Shown: positions 45,116 through 53,532 of the stretch, piece after piece
Layout of the letters: each line of letters begins with the position of its first letter
How positions within the stretch are numbered: the stretch's first letter is position 1
From: AP-15 sp963712825
GTDB lineage: Bacteria; Pseudomonadota; Alphaproteobacteria; ATCC43930; CGMCC-115725
NCBI GenBank assembly: GCA_963712825.1
Contig: CAVQJP010000025.1
Location: forward strand, 186,001-250,000
DNA: 64,000 bases
Reading direction: 5' to 3'
The notes under the pieces: generated by a model
The model's input: only the letters and a program-made list of their open reading frames with translations
Told to the model about the DNA's origin: nothing
Databases searched by the model: none
Position numbers and translations under genes: made by a program

Positions 45116-46609
45116 ATGAGCGACATTCAGCATTACATCGGCGGGAAGCGGGTCGAGGGGAAAGGCGGGCGCGGGGGCGACGTCTACAATCCGGCGACCG
45201 GCGAGAAGCTGCGGCGCGTCGCCTTTGCCGAGCCGGGCGAGGTCGATCAGGCGGTGCAGGCGGCGGCGGCGGCGTTTCCCGGCTGGGCCGCGACCCCGCC
45301 GCTGACGCGGGCGCGGGTGATGTTCAAATTCCTCGAATTGCTGAACCGCGACCACGATGCGCTGGCGCGGCTGATCTCGGAGGAGCACGGCAAGGTCTTT
45401 TCCGACGCGCAGGGCGAGATCACTCGCGGCCTCGAGGTCGTCGAGTTCGCCTGCGGCATCCCCCATCTCTTGAAGGGCGAGTTTGCCGAGCAGGTCGGGC
45501 GCGGCATCGACAGCTGGTCGGTGCGCCAGCCTTTGGGTGTGTGCGCCGGCATCACGCCGTTCAATTTTCCGGCGATGGTGCCGATGTGGATGTTCCCGAT
45601 GGCGCTCGCGACCGGCAACACCTTTATTTTGAAGCCGTCGGAGCGCGATCCCTCGGCAGGGGTCCGCATCGCCGAGCTGCTGACCGAAGCGGGGCTGCCG
45701 GCCGGCGTCTTTAACGTCGTCCACGGCGACAAGGCCGCGGTCGACGCGATCCTGCATCATCCCGGCGTCGCGGCGGTCAGCTTTGTCGGCTCGACCGCGA
45801 TCGCCGAATACATCTACAGGACCGCCGCGGCGGCCGGGAAACGGGTCCAGGCGTTGGGTGGTGCGAAAAACCACATGGTGGTGATGCCCGACGCCGATCT
45901 CGATCAGGCGACCGACGCGCTGATGGGCGCGGCCTATGGGGCGGCGGGCGAGCGCTGCATGTCGGTGTCGGTCGCGGTCGCGGTCGGCGGGATCGGCGAC
46001 AAGCTGATGGACAAATTGGTGCCGCGGGTGCGCGCGCTAAAGATCGGTCCCGGCACCGACCCCGAGGCGGAGATGGGGCCGCTCGTCACCCGCCAGCATC
46101 TGGACCGGGTGCGCTCCTACGTCGATCTGGGCGTTCACGAGGGCGCCAAGCTCACCGTCGACGGCCGCGAGCTGAAGCTGCAAGGCTACGAGAACGGCTT
46201 TTTTCTCGGCGGCTGCCTCTTCGACGAGGTCAAGCCCGAGATGCGCATCTACAAGGAGGAGATTTTCGGGCCGGTGCTGTCGGTCGTGCGCGCGCCCGAT
46301 TTCGATCACGCGACAAAGCTCGTCAACGATCACGAATACGGCAACGGGGTCGCGATCTTCACCCGCGACGGCGACGCCGCGCGCGAGTTTTCCAATCGCG
46401 TCCAGATCGGCATGGTCGGGATCAACGTGCCGATCCCGGTGCCGATGGCATTCCACAGCTTTGGCGGCTGGAAGCGCTCGCTGTTTGGCGACATGGCGGT
46501 CTACGGCACCGAGGGCGTGCGCTTTTACACCCATTTGAAGACGATGACCGCGCGCTGGCCGACCGGTGTGCGCGCCGGCGCCGAGTACGTGATGCCGACG
46601 ATGCGTTAG
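45116..46609 (+). CDS. mmsA: CoA-acylating methylmalonate-semialdehyde dehydrogenase
   Basis: A 497-residue aldehyde dehydrogenase with the MmsA-type QPLGVCAGITPFNFPAMVPMWM segment, VGSTAIAEYIY, LGGAKNHMVVMPDAD, and the catalytic C281 in AGERCMS. The NHMVV wording distinguishes MmsA from ordinary ALDHs. It converts methylmalonate semialdehyde to propionyl-CoA in valine and inositol breakdown. ATG 45116 is preferred to GTG 45113. It lies 240 bp right of the retron; the spacer shows nothing notable. Confidence 0.93.
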   Translation: MSDIQHYIGGKRVEGKGGRGGDVYNPATGEKLRRVAFAEPGEVDQAVQAAAAAFPGWAATPPLTRARVMFKFLELLNRDHDALARLISEEHGKVFSDAQGEITRGLEVVEFACGIPHLLKGEFAEQVGRGIDSWSVRQPLGVCAGITPFNFPAMVPMWMFPMALATGNTFILKPSERDPSAGVRIAELLTEAGLPAGVFNVVHGDKAAVDAILHHPGVAAVSFVGSTAIAEYIYRTAAAAGKRVQALGGAKNHMVVMPDADLDQATDALMGAAYGAAGERCMSVSVAVAVGGIGDKLMDKLVPRVRALKIGPGTDPEAEMGPLVTRQHLDRVRSYVDLGVHEGAKLTVDGRELKLQGYENGFFLGGCLFDEVKPEMRIYKEEIFGPVLSVVRAPDFDHATKLVNDHEYGNGVAIFTRDGDAAREFSNRVQIGMVGINVPIPVPMAFHSFGGWKRSLFGDMAVYGTEGVRFYTHLKTMTARWPTGVRAGAEYVMPTMR

Positions 46610-46761
46610 CTGCCGCCGGCGCCGCAGCACGACGCGCTGTTGCCGATCGCGCGGGACTACCGATATCGGAACTGCGGCGCGGCGCCATCCGGCCTTCCCG
46701 GTCCGTCTCGTCCGCGCAGAGTTCTTGCTGCACTCGTTGCCGGAAAGGTCGAGAGGGAGCC

Positions 46762-47253
46762 ATGATCCACCATCTGTCTATCGCTGCGCGCAATCCGGAG
46801 CACGTCGCCGGTGTCCTCGCCGAAGTCATGGGCGGGGCGGCGGTGCCGTTTCCGCCCAACCCGGGCAGCTTTTTCGCGCTCCAGCTCGACGAGCACGGGT
46901 CGGGTGTCGAGGTCTACCCGGCCGGGACCGAGCTGCATCCGGGCGGCAGCGACGGCGGCGGCTTTGTCAAAAAACCCGCAGCCGAGCGCGGGTTCGGCCC
47001 GACCCATTTCGCGCTCAGCGTCACCACCGACGCCGCCGCGGTCGAAGCCGTCGCGCAGCGCGAGGGCTGGCAGTGCCACAACTGCAACCGCGGCCCGTTC
47101 CATGTGATCGAGGTGTGGGTCGAGAACGAGTCGATGGTCGAAATTCTGCCGCCCGAATACGCGGCCGAATATCTCGCCTTCACCAACCCCGCCAAGGTCG
47201 CGGCCTCAATGGCGGCAGCGCCGTCGCGCCCGTCCCGCCAGCGCGCAGCCTAG
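46762..47253 (+). CDS. VOC (glyoxalase-like) superfamily protein
   Basis: A 163-residue protein with the paired beta-alpha-beta-beta-beta pattern of the vicinal-oxygen-chelate fold: IHHLSIAARNPEHVAGVL at the start (first metal His), GPTHFALSVTTD in the second half, and VEILPPEY near the end. VOC members include glyoxalase, dioxygenases and resistance proteins; nothing here specifies which. A ggagcc ribosome-binding site precedes the ATG. No operon partner is evident. Confidence 0.8.
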   Translation: MIHHLSIAARNPEHVAGVLAEVMGGAAVPFPPNPGSFFALQLDEHGSGVEVYPAGTELHPGGSDGGGFVKKPAAERGFGPTHFALSVTTDAAAVEAVAQREGWQCHNCNRGPFHVIEVWVENESMVEILPPEYAAEYLAFTNPAKVAASMAAAPSRPSRQRAA

Positions 47254-47335
47254 GTCCACGCCGGCGCTCGGCCAATGCGGGCGGCGACCGCGGAAGCCGG
47301 GCGTCGGCCGCGGGCAGCCCGCCGGCGCGCGTTGG

Positions 47336-49144
47336 TCAGCGCCCGATCGCGTAGCCCTGCATGCCGCGCGGGTTGGCGGCGGCTTTGATGACCCTGCCTT
47401 CCGCGGTTTCTTCGCGCGCGCACCCGGAGAGGCGGCCCTCCGACCAGGGGCCGCCGACGCTGAGGCGATGGCCGCGCTCGGCCAGCGCCGCCCGCGTAGG
47501 TTCCGGGAAACGCCCTTCGAGCGCCACCGACCCCGGCCGGGCGGCGCGCGGATAGAATGAGCTCGGCATGTGCTCGGTGTGAAACGCCGGACAGTCGATC
47601 GCTTCCTGCAAATTCATGGCGTGATGCACATGATGCAGGAACATCAGCGCCGACCATTGGTCCTGCTGGTCGCCGCCGGGCGTGCCAAAAGCCATGTAGG
47701 GCTCGCCGTTCCTGAACGCCATCGACGGCGAGAGGGTGCTGCGCGGCCGTTTGCCGGGCTCAAGGCTCGCCGGCAGCCCCTCTTCGAGCCAGAACATCTG
47801 CATCCGCGTGCCGAGGCAAAAGCCCAATTCGGGGATGACCGGCGAGCTTTGCAGCCAGCCCCCCGACGGCGTCGCCGAGACCATGTTGCCCCAGCGGTCG
47901 ATCACGTCGACGTGGCAGGTGTCGCCGGCGACGACCCCGCTTCGATCCACCGTCGGCTCGCCGATCCCCGCTGTCGTCGGCTCCCCGATGCCGGCGCCGG
48001 TGATCGCAGCCTCATGCCCGCCGACCAATATCCGCGGCGCGCGGCCTTCGGGGCGGCCGGGGCGCAGCTCGAGGGAGGCATGGTCGCTCACGAGCCGCCG
48101 CCTGATGTCGTTGTAAGCCGGCGACAGCAGCGTCTCGATCGGCACGTCGACAAAATCGGGGTCGCCGTACCAGGCCTCGCGGTCGGCAAAGGCGAGCTTC
48201 AGGCATTCGACGACGGTGTGGACAAAATCGGGGCCGAGGGGGTCGAGATCGTCGAGATCGAACCCTTGGAGCAAAGCAAGGGTCTGCAGCAGCACCGGCC
48301 CCTGGCTCCACGGCCCGCCCTTGACGACCCGCCAGCCGCGGTAGTCGAAGCCGAGCGGGGTCTCGACCGGAACCCGCCAGCGCGCCATGTCGTCGCCGGT
48401 CAACAGCCCGCCATGGCGGCGCCCCGAGGCGTCGAGGACTTTTTCGCGGCGGCAGAACCGGTCGATCGCCTCGGCGACAAAGCCTTCGTACCACGAGGCG
48501 CGGGCGCGCTCGATCTGGCCTTCGCGACCGCCGTCGCCGGCCTCGGCCAGAACCTGGCGATAGGTCGCGGCGAGTGCCGGGTTGCGGAACAGCCGCCCTG
48601 GCGCCGGCGGCCGGCCCTGCGGCAGGTAGACCGCGGCCGAGCTCGGCCATTCCTGGCGAAACATCCCGCTCATGACGGCGATCGTCTCGCTGATGCGCTC
48701 GACCACCGGATAGCCGTTTTCGGCATAGCCGATCGCCGGCGCCAAAATCTCGGCAAGCGGCATCGTCCCCCAGTCGCGCAACAGCCGTGTCCACGCGCCG
48801 AACGCGGCCGGAACCGCAGCGGCGAGCAGCCCGGTGCCGGGGATCAGATCAAGTCCGAGCTCGCGAAAGCGGCCGATCGTCGCGGCGGCGGGCGCCACAC
48901 CCTGGCCGCAGATCATCTCGCAGCTTTGCCGGGCCTCGCTCCACACCAGGATCGGCGCCTCGCCCAAGGGGCCGCTCAGGTGCGGCTCGACCACTTGCAT
49001 TGTGAACCCGGCCGCGGCCGCGGCGTCGAAGGCGTTGCCGCCTTTTTCGAGAATGCTCATGCCGACCGCCGAAGCCAGCCAATGCGTCGAGGCGACAGCG
49101 CCAAACGTGCCGCGGATTTCGGGTCGGGTGGTAAAGGCCGCCAT
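47336..49144 (-). CDS. gamma-glutamyltransferase family protein
   Basis: A 602-residue Ntn-hydrolase precursor with MSILEKGGNAFDAAAAAGFTMQ-type N-terminal block, a long large-subunit region, and the autoprocessing/catalytic threonine near residue 409 in GDTCHVDVID. The small subunit carries LSPSMAF-like and FGTPGGDQQDQW segments. Relatives include gamma-glutamyltranspeptidases and cephalosporin-type acylases. ATG 49144 is used because homology starts there. The first 94 codons are duplicated, diverged, at 50824-51105. A peptide-ABC permease remnant just upstream suggests it once belonged to a peptide uptake locus. Confidence 0.87.
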   Translation of the reverse strand: MAAFTTRPEIRGTFGAVASTHWLASAVGMSILEKGGNAFDAAAAAGFTMQVVEPHLSGPLGEAPILVWSEARQSCEMICGQGVAPAAATIGRFRELGLDLIPGTGLLAAAVPAAFGAWTRLLRDWGTMPLAEILAPAIGYAENGYPVVERISETIAVMSGMFRQEWPSSAAVYLPQGRPPAPGRLFRNPALAATYRQVLAEAGDGGREGQIERARASWYEGFVAEAIDRFCRREKVLDASGRRHGGLLTGDDMARWRVPVETPLGFDYRGWRVVKGGPWSQGPVLLQTLALLQGFDLDDLDPLGPDFVHTVVECLKLAFADREAWYGDPDFVDVPIETLLSPAYNDIRRRLVSDHASLELRPGRPEGRAPRILVGGHEAAITGAGIGEPTTAGIGEPTVDRSGVVAGDTCHVDVIDRWGNMVSATPSGGWLQSSPVIPELGFCLGTRMQMFWLEEGLPASLEPGKRPRSTLSPSMAFRNGEPYMAFGTPGGDQQDQWSALMFLHHVHHAMNLQEAIDCPAFHTEHMPSSFYPRAARPGSVALEGRFPEPTRAALAERGHRLSVGGPWSEGRLSGCAREETAEGRVIKAAANPRGMQGYAIGR

Positions 49145-49221
49145 TGTCGATCTCCGCGCTGTGTCAAAGGTTTGCGGAGAATAGATTAGACCAAGTTTCG
49201 CGGCAGCGGAAACAGCCCGGC

Positions 49222-49310
49222 TCAACCGGGCCGCGGATCGAGCGCGTCATCCACACCGTCGCCGAGCAGGTTGAACGACAACACCCGGCTGAAGATTGGC
49301 AACCCGGCCA
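49222..49310 (-). pseudogene. C-terminal remnant of a dipeptide/oligopeptide ABC permease
   Basis: Reading the minus strand gives VAGLPIFSRVLSFNLLGDGVDDALDPRPG and a stop at 49222-49224. The core NLLGDG..DALDPR is the hallmark end of DppC/OppC-type permeases. Nothing upstream continues it, so only about 29 codons survive. It sits directly upstream of the intact gamma-glutamyltransferase gene, where peptide transporter genes would make sense. Confidence 0.65.
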
Positions 49311-49432
49311 CAGGGCTTGCGTCACGCTCCGATCAAGTGCTTTTTCATTGCATTCGCTTACCCGCGACACGAGGCCGCTGGGGAAGGCGTCAACCGTGGT
49401 TACACCCCGGCTCGGGTGCCGGAGCAGCTGTT

Positions 49433-49942
49433 TCATTGCTCGCCGTCACGCTTCTCGACGACCAATTTTCCGTCGTTCTGGCAAGATATGATGTTTCCGT
49501 TCCAGATATAGAGACCCCATAAATCTTCCGGTATTTCAGTTGATGGCCATATGTGCAGCGCTCCGGCAAGATCAAAATTCAATGACCACGAGTTGGTGGT
49601 TTTATCTACATCGACCGAGAGCAACCGCTGTCCTTCCAGACCGCCCAGACACTGGTCGCGCGCGGAACCTGCGCAATCGTTGCTGTCTAGAATATCATCG
49701 GCTGTGACGAGCTTCCACTCACCGTATTGTACCCAAAAATGCCAGTCTCCATAGACAGATACTCGTCGCCGCGCCAGATGTCGCTGTACCCGTTCGGAAC
49801 TGTCGCGCTTCGTGATGATCGGCTCTCTGACGGAGAGGTGCGGCGTTCCAAACTCCATCGTAAGAAAGCTGCCGTGCCCTCTGCGCACCTGCCAGACCAA
49901 CATGCCGATTAACCGATCAAACGGATCTTTGATTTGTTCCAT
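49433..49942 (-). CDS. immunity-like hypothetical protein
   Basis: A 169-residue, Trp- and Asp-rich soluble protein starting MEQIKDPFDRLIGMLVWQV, with LTMEFGTPHL, VYGDWHFWVQYGEWKL and WPSTEIPEDLWGLYIWNGN segments. I do not recognise a named family; size, composition and its place 22 bases after a toxin-like gene on the same strand fit an immunity protein. ATG 49942 is preferred to the upstream one at 49990, which lies inside the previous gene. Codon use is less GC-rich than the neighbouring core genes, suggesting transfer. Confidence 0.6.
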   Translation of the reverse strand: MEQIKDPFDRLIGMLVWQVRRGHGSFLTMEFGTPHLSVREPIITKRDSSERVQRHLARRRVSVYGDWHFWVQYGEWKLVTADDILDSNDCAGSARDQCLGGLEGQRLLSVDVDKTTNSWSLNFDLAGALHIWPSTEIPEDLWGLYIWNGNIISCQNDGKLVVEKRDGEQ

Positions 49943-49964
49943 CGCTCGCCCCCAGCTCTCCAAT

Positions 49965-50686
49965 CTATTTGTTGAACATCTCTTTGGCAATTCTCATTAT
50001 CTCTTGGTACGTGTATCCTTCACCATGTATTTCTTCGTGCAGTCTTTCCTGCTGGTCTAGGCTTAGCCGCAGCCGGACCACGACGTCACGTACCATCTTG
50101 TTTTGACGTTGGTTGTCCGCTGCTACTTGGATTGCGCCCGGGTGGGCGTCTCCGGGATCGACCAGGGTGTCGTTCGCCCGGGGGCTCCGGCAGGGACCAG
50201 CAGTGGCGGCATCACGCTTCCGGTGCTGCCCGGCTCGCTCCAGCGGCCCTGCGTGTCGCGGGGCTCGTCGGGATTGAAATTGGTCTTGATCAATGGTGCG
50301 ACAAGCGCGAGTTGCGTTAATTGGCCATCGTCGAGCCCATTAGTCGGGATAAAGAGCGCATGAATCTGAGCCAGCGCCATGTGACCGTCGGCAAGCGCCT
50401 TGGCGATCCGGCAGCATTGTCGAAAGAGCCAATCGGGATCCTCGGGCGCATGACGGAGAATGCATTGTATGATCGCAGCCTCGGCGCGCCCGGTGCAGCG
50501 GTAGCCCAGCGGCGTACGGCGGACGAGGACGCAATCCGGCCCAAGCATTGCTCCCTCGGCATCGACCACCATCCGCCAACTCTTTGGTCCGCGCGAGTCC
50601 AGCGCGCGCATGGTCGTCACGATCGGGTGCAAGCCATTCTCCGGATTTGATGGCCCATTTTTAGGATAAAACGTGAACAAAGTCAA
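49965..50686 (-). pseudogene. toxin-like hypothetical protein, single frameshift
   Basis: The first part (50686 to about 50190) encodes an N-terminal region with WLFRQCCRIAKALADGHMAL and then FNPDEPRDTQGRWSEPG, a linker often seen before variable C-terminal domains in rhizobial polymorphic-toxin-like proteins. The ORF ends at 50123, but the -1 frame continues cleanly as NDTLVDPGDAHPGA, then VRDVVVRLRLSLDQQERLHEE and YQEIMRIAKEMFNK to a TAG at 49965. The switch falls at a CCCCCGGG run (50177-50184 on the plus strand); one missing base restores about 240 codons. The C-terminal helix pair resembles no enzyme I can name. Toxin status is inferred from linker and context. Confidence 0.62.
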
Positions 50687-50823
50687 TTGAAATCAGCGGC
50701 CGGCGCGGGTGCTCCCGTTAAGGTTGCTCAATTCGCCAGACGCCTGTGCTTGACAAGGCGCAGGCGGGTCCCGCGGAGGGCCTCGTGCCGTAATCGAGCC
50801 CCGATACGGTGACGTTTTCAGTA

Positions 50824-51105
50824 GCGAAAGTGGCCGATCGTCGCGGCGGCGGGCGCCACACCCTGGCCGCAGATCATCTCGCAGCGCTGGGCGGCCTCGC
50901 TCCACACCAGGACCGGCGCCTCGCCCAAAGGGCCGTTCAGGTGCGGCTCGACAACCTGCAATGTGAACCCAGCCGCCGCCGCGGCATCGAAAGCATTGCC
51001 GCCTTTTTCGAGGATGCTCATGCCGACCGCCGAGGCAAGCCAATGCGTCGAGGCGACGGCGCCAAAGGTGCCGCGGATTTCGGGTCGGGTGGTAAAGGCC
51101 GCGAT
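50824..51105 (-). pseudogene. diverged 5' fragment of a gamma-glutamyltransferase gene
   Basis: Aligns without gaps to 48863-49144 (offset 1961), the first 94 codons of the intact gene. Differences are mostly at third positions, and the encoded FTLQVVEPHLNGPLGEAPV is nearly the same protein. The start codon is now ATC and the frame ends just inside the breakpoint. Like the cobT fragment, it looks like a piece of a homologous but foreign or long-diverged gene, left at the far side of inserted cargo. Confidence 0.85.
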
Positions 51106-51259
51106 TGTCGATCTCGGCGCCGGTCAGGCGTCGTGGCACAGGTTCGACCAGCCGCGGCTTCGGCGAAAAGCGCAGCCCATCGCAATCGGCGCGCTCAGGC
51201 CTATTTAATCCGTGGTTCCCAACTCCTCGGCGCTCACCGGATCATCGTCAAACCAGCAA

Positions 51260-52540
51260 ATGGACACCAACCTGTCAGCCACTTCCGATTTGGCCGCGCC
51301 GCCCGCACCGGCGACCAAGACCAGCGGCGAAGAATTCTTTCGCATCGAGGGCGTCTACACCGGGCTCGGCGCACCGATCCCAGGCGGCGAGGTCGGGCGC
51401 TGGCTGCTTGTCGACGGGCCTCATATCGACAGCGAGATCGAGCTCTTCGACGAATTGTGCTGGCGCCTGCTCGGCGACGGTGTGCCGTTGTGGCGCGCCA
51501 GCCTCCATATCGGCACGTTGCATCCGCAGATCCGTGGGCTTGGCGCGCGGTGGTGGCGCGACCGCAAGGTGATCGAGGATTACCGCATCCTGCACGGCTC
51601 CGACGCGACCGACGAATACCGGTTGAGCCCGATCCGCATGACCGTCGAGCGCGGGACCCCGATGCGGCGCCGCCTCGACCGCCCGGTGGTCGAATTTCCG
51701 CTGTTGGAGAAAATCCGCAAGGCCGGCGGCACCGATTATCTGGCGCTGGCGTTGAACCGCACCTTTCGCCGCTTTCCGGCGGTCGCGTGGGCGACCGACC
51801 GGCCTGGCGGCTTCAGCGATGCCGACATCGCCAAGCTCGAGGAGATCAACCCGGCCTTGGCCGCAATCGCCGAGACCCGCGCGGTGCGCCGGATCAGCGC
51901 CAACCTCCTCGACACCTATCTTGGGCCGCAGGCCGGCCGGCGCATTCTCGCCGGGCAGATTTTCCGGGCGCAGGGCGAGCGCATGCGGGCGGTGATCATG
52001 ATGACCGACATGCGCAACTTTACCGGCCTCTCCGACCGGCTGCCGGGCGACGCGGTCATCGAATTGCTCGACGACTACTTTGACGCGGTGGTGTCGCCGA
52101 TCGAAGAGAAAAAAGGCGAGGTGCTGAAATTTATCGGCGACGGGGTGCTGGCGATCTTCCCGGCCGAGGACGACGAAGATTTCGCGCCGTCGAGCCTGCG
52201 CGCGCTCGAAGCCGCGACCGCGGGGCTCGAACGGCTCGCCGCGATCAATCAGGCGCGGCACGAACGCGACGAAACCCAGCTGCGCATCGGCATCGGCCTG
52301 CATCTGGGCGAGGTCATCTACGGCAATGTCGGGGCGGCCGACCGGCTCGATTTCACCGTGATCGGGCCGGCGGTCAACCTCGCCTCGCGCATCGAGGGGT
52401 TGACCAAGCGCCTGCTGCGGCCGCTGCTGACTTCTTCGGCGTTTGCCGAAATCTGCCCGCGTCCATTGATTTCGCTGGGCTTTCACCCGGTCCGCGGCCT
52501 TTATCAGCCCGAGGAGATCTTCGGCCTGCCGGAATCGTGA
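51260..52540 (+). CDS. class III adenylate/guanylate cyclase
   Basis: A 426-residue protein. The N-terminal 230 residues are a non-membrane region of unknown fold, and the C-terminal cyclase domain has MMTDMRNFTGLSDRLP (first metal Asp), KFIGDGVLAIF (second metal Asp) and FTVIGPAVNLASRIEGLTK. Metal-binding aspartates and the purine-binding and transition-state segments are present, so activity is plausible. ATG 51260 is used; a GTG at 51212 would add 16 residues and neither has a strong ribosome-binding site. The stop overlaps the start of a broken histidine kinase gene. Confidence 0.87.
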   Translation: MDTNLSATSDLAAPPAPATKTSGEEFFRIEGVYTGLGAPIPGGEVGRWLLVDGPHIDSEIELFDELCWRLLGDGVPLWRASLHIGTLHPQIRGLGARWWRDRKVIEDYRILHGSDATDEYRLSPIRMTVERGTPMRRRLDRPVVEFPLLEKIRKAGGTDYLALALNRTFRRFPAVAWATDRPGGFSDADIAKLEEINPALAAIAETRAVRRISANLLDTYLGPQAGRRILAGQIFRAQGERMRAVIMMTDMRNFTGLSDRLPGDAVIELLDDYFDAVVSPIEEKKGEVLKFIGDGVLAIFPAEDDEDFAPSSLRALEAATAGLERLAAINQARHERDETQLRIGIGLHLGEVIYGNVGAADRLDFTVIGPAVNLASRIEGLTKRLLRPLLTSSAFAEICPRPLISLGFHPVRGLYQPEEIFGLPES

Positions 52541-53116
52541 GCGACCGGGCGAAAACCGCGTTCTTCTCGAATGTCAGCCACGAGTTTCGCACGCCGCTGA
52601 CCTTGATGCTCGGGCCGCTCGAGGACTTACTGTCGCGGCCGGCCGAACCCGGCCGGGCCGCCGACCGGGCGTTGCTCAACACCGCCCACCACAATGGCGT
52701 GCGGCTCTTGCGGCTGGTCAACAGCCTGCTCGACTTCTCCCGGATCGATCGCCGAGCGGAAGCTCGACCCAGATAGACCCGTCATGCAGCTTGACCAGCT
52801 CCTGCACCAAGGCCAGCCCAATGCCGCTGCCCTCAAAGGTGCGGGCGCGGGCGCCCTCGATGCGGTGAAAGCGCTCGAGCAGGATGCGTCGATCCGGCTG
52901 CTGTTCACCGATGTCGGGCTGCCCGGCGGGATGAACGGCCGCCAGCTCGCCGAAGCGGCGAGAGAGCGCCGGCCCAATCTTAACGTCTTGTTTACGACGG
53001 GTTATGCGCGCAACGCCATCGTCCACCACGGGCGGCTCGACCCGGGGGTCGAGCTGATCGCCAAGCCTTACACCTACGCGGCGCTGGCGCGAAAAATCCG
53101 CGACATGCTCGACTAA
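52537..53116 (+). pseudogene. scrambled hybrid histidine kinase remnant
   Basis: Three kinase pieces in disorder. 52537 to about 52745 encodes a HisKA domain with FFSNVSHEFRTPLTL (phospho-acceptor His). From about 52880 back to 52745 the opposite strand encodes an HATPase end: ERFHRIEGARARTFEG then GSGIGLALVQELVKLHDGS. From about 52877 to 53116 the plus strand, in another frame, encodes a receiver-domain end: RLLFTDVGLPGGMNG, TTGYARNA, IAKPYT. The best reading is a hybrid kinase that suffered deletion plus inversion of about 135 bp. The first piece overlaps the cyclase stop (GTGA), so it once was coupled to it. Confidence 0.78.
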
Positions 53117-53145
53117 GCCCCCTTAGGGCAAGCAGGCGAGCTGGA

Positions 53146-53532
53146 CTAGCGCTCGCGGTCGAGCGCGTCGTTGACCACTTGAATGACCGCCGCGAGCCGG
53201 AACGGCTTGCGCAAAAACGCCGTATACGTGCCCTTTGCGGCTGCGGCGACGGCGCTCTCCGGCAGCGAGCTCATGACGACGGCGGGGATGTCGCGCTGCT
53301 CCGGATCTTCCCGCATGGTCTTCAGCACCGCCGGGCCGTCCATTATCGGCATCATGAAGTCGAGCAGCACCAGATCCGGCCGCCGCTCCCGCAAGCGCTC
53401 CAATCCCTGCCGGCCGTTCATCGCGGTCACCACCTCGTGGCCGGCATCGGCCAACGCGGCTTCGAGCACTTCGGCGATGCTGTACTCGTCGTCGACCACG
53501 AGGATCAGCGCCACCTTATTCCTCGCTGCCAC
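53146..53532 (-). CDS. single-domain response regulator
   Basis: A 128-residue receiver domain with VVDDEYSIAEVLE (acidic pocket), the phospho-acceptor Asp in LVLLDFMMPIMDG, a Ser/Thr switch in VVMSSLP and the lysine of LRKPF. No output domain, so it acts on a partner protein or as a phosphate relay. Its start overlaps the end of the KaiC-like gene by 17 bases, making it the last gene of a three-gene signalling operon. Confidence 0.9.
   Translation of the reverse strand: MAARNKVALILVVDDEYSIAEVLEAALADAGHEVVTAMNGRQGLERLRERRPDLVLLDFMMPIMDGPAVLKTMREDPEQRDIPAVVMSSLPESAVAAAAKGTYTAFLRKPFRLAAVIQVVNDALDRER

Noticed and set aside
50693..51139. 148-residue minus-strand frame near the transferase fragment
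   Set aside because: Out-of-frame reading of the diverged gamma-glutamyltransferase fragment.
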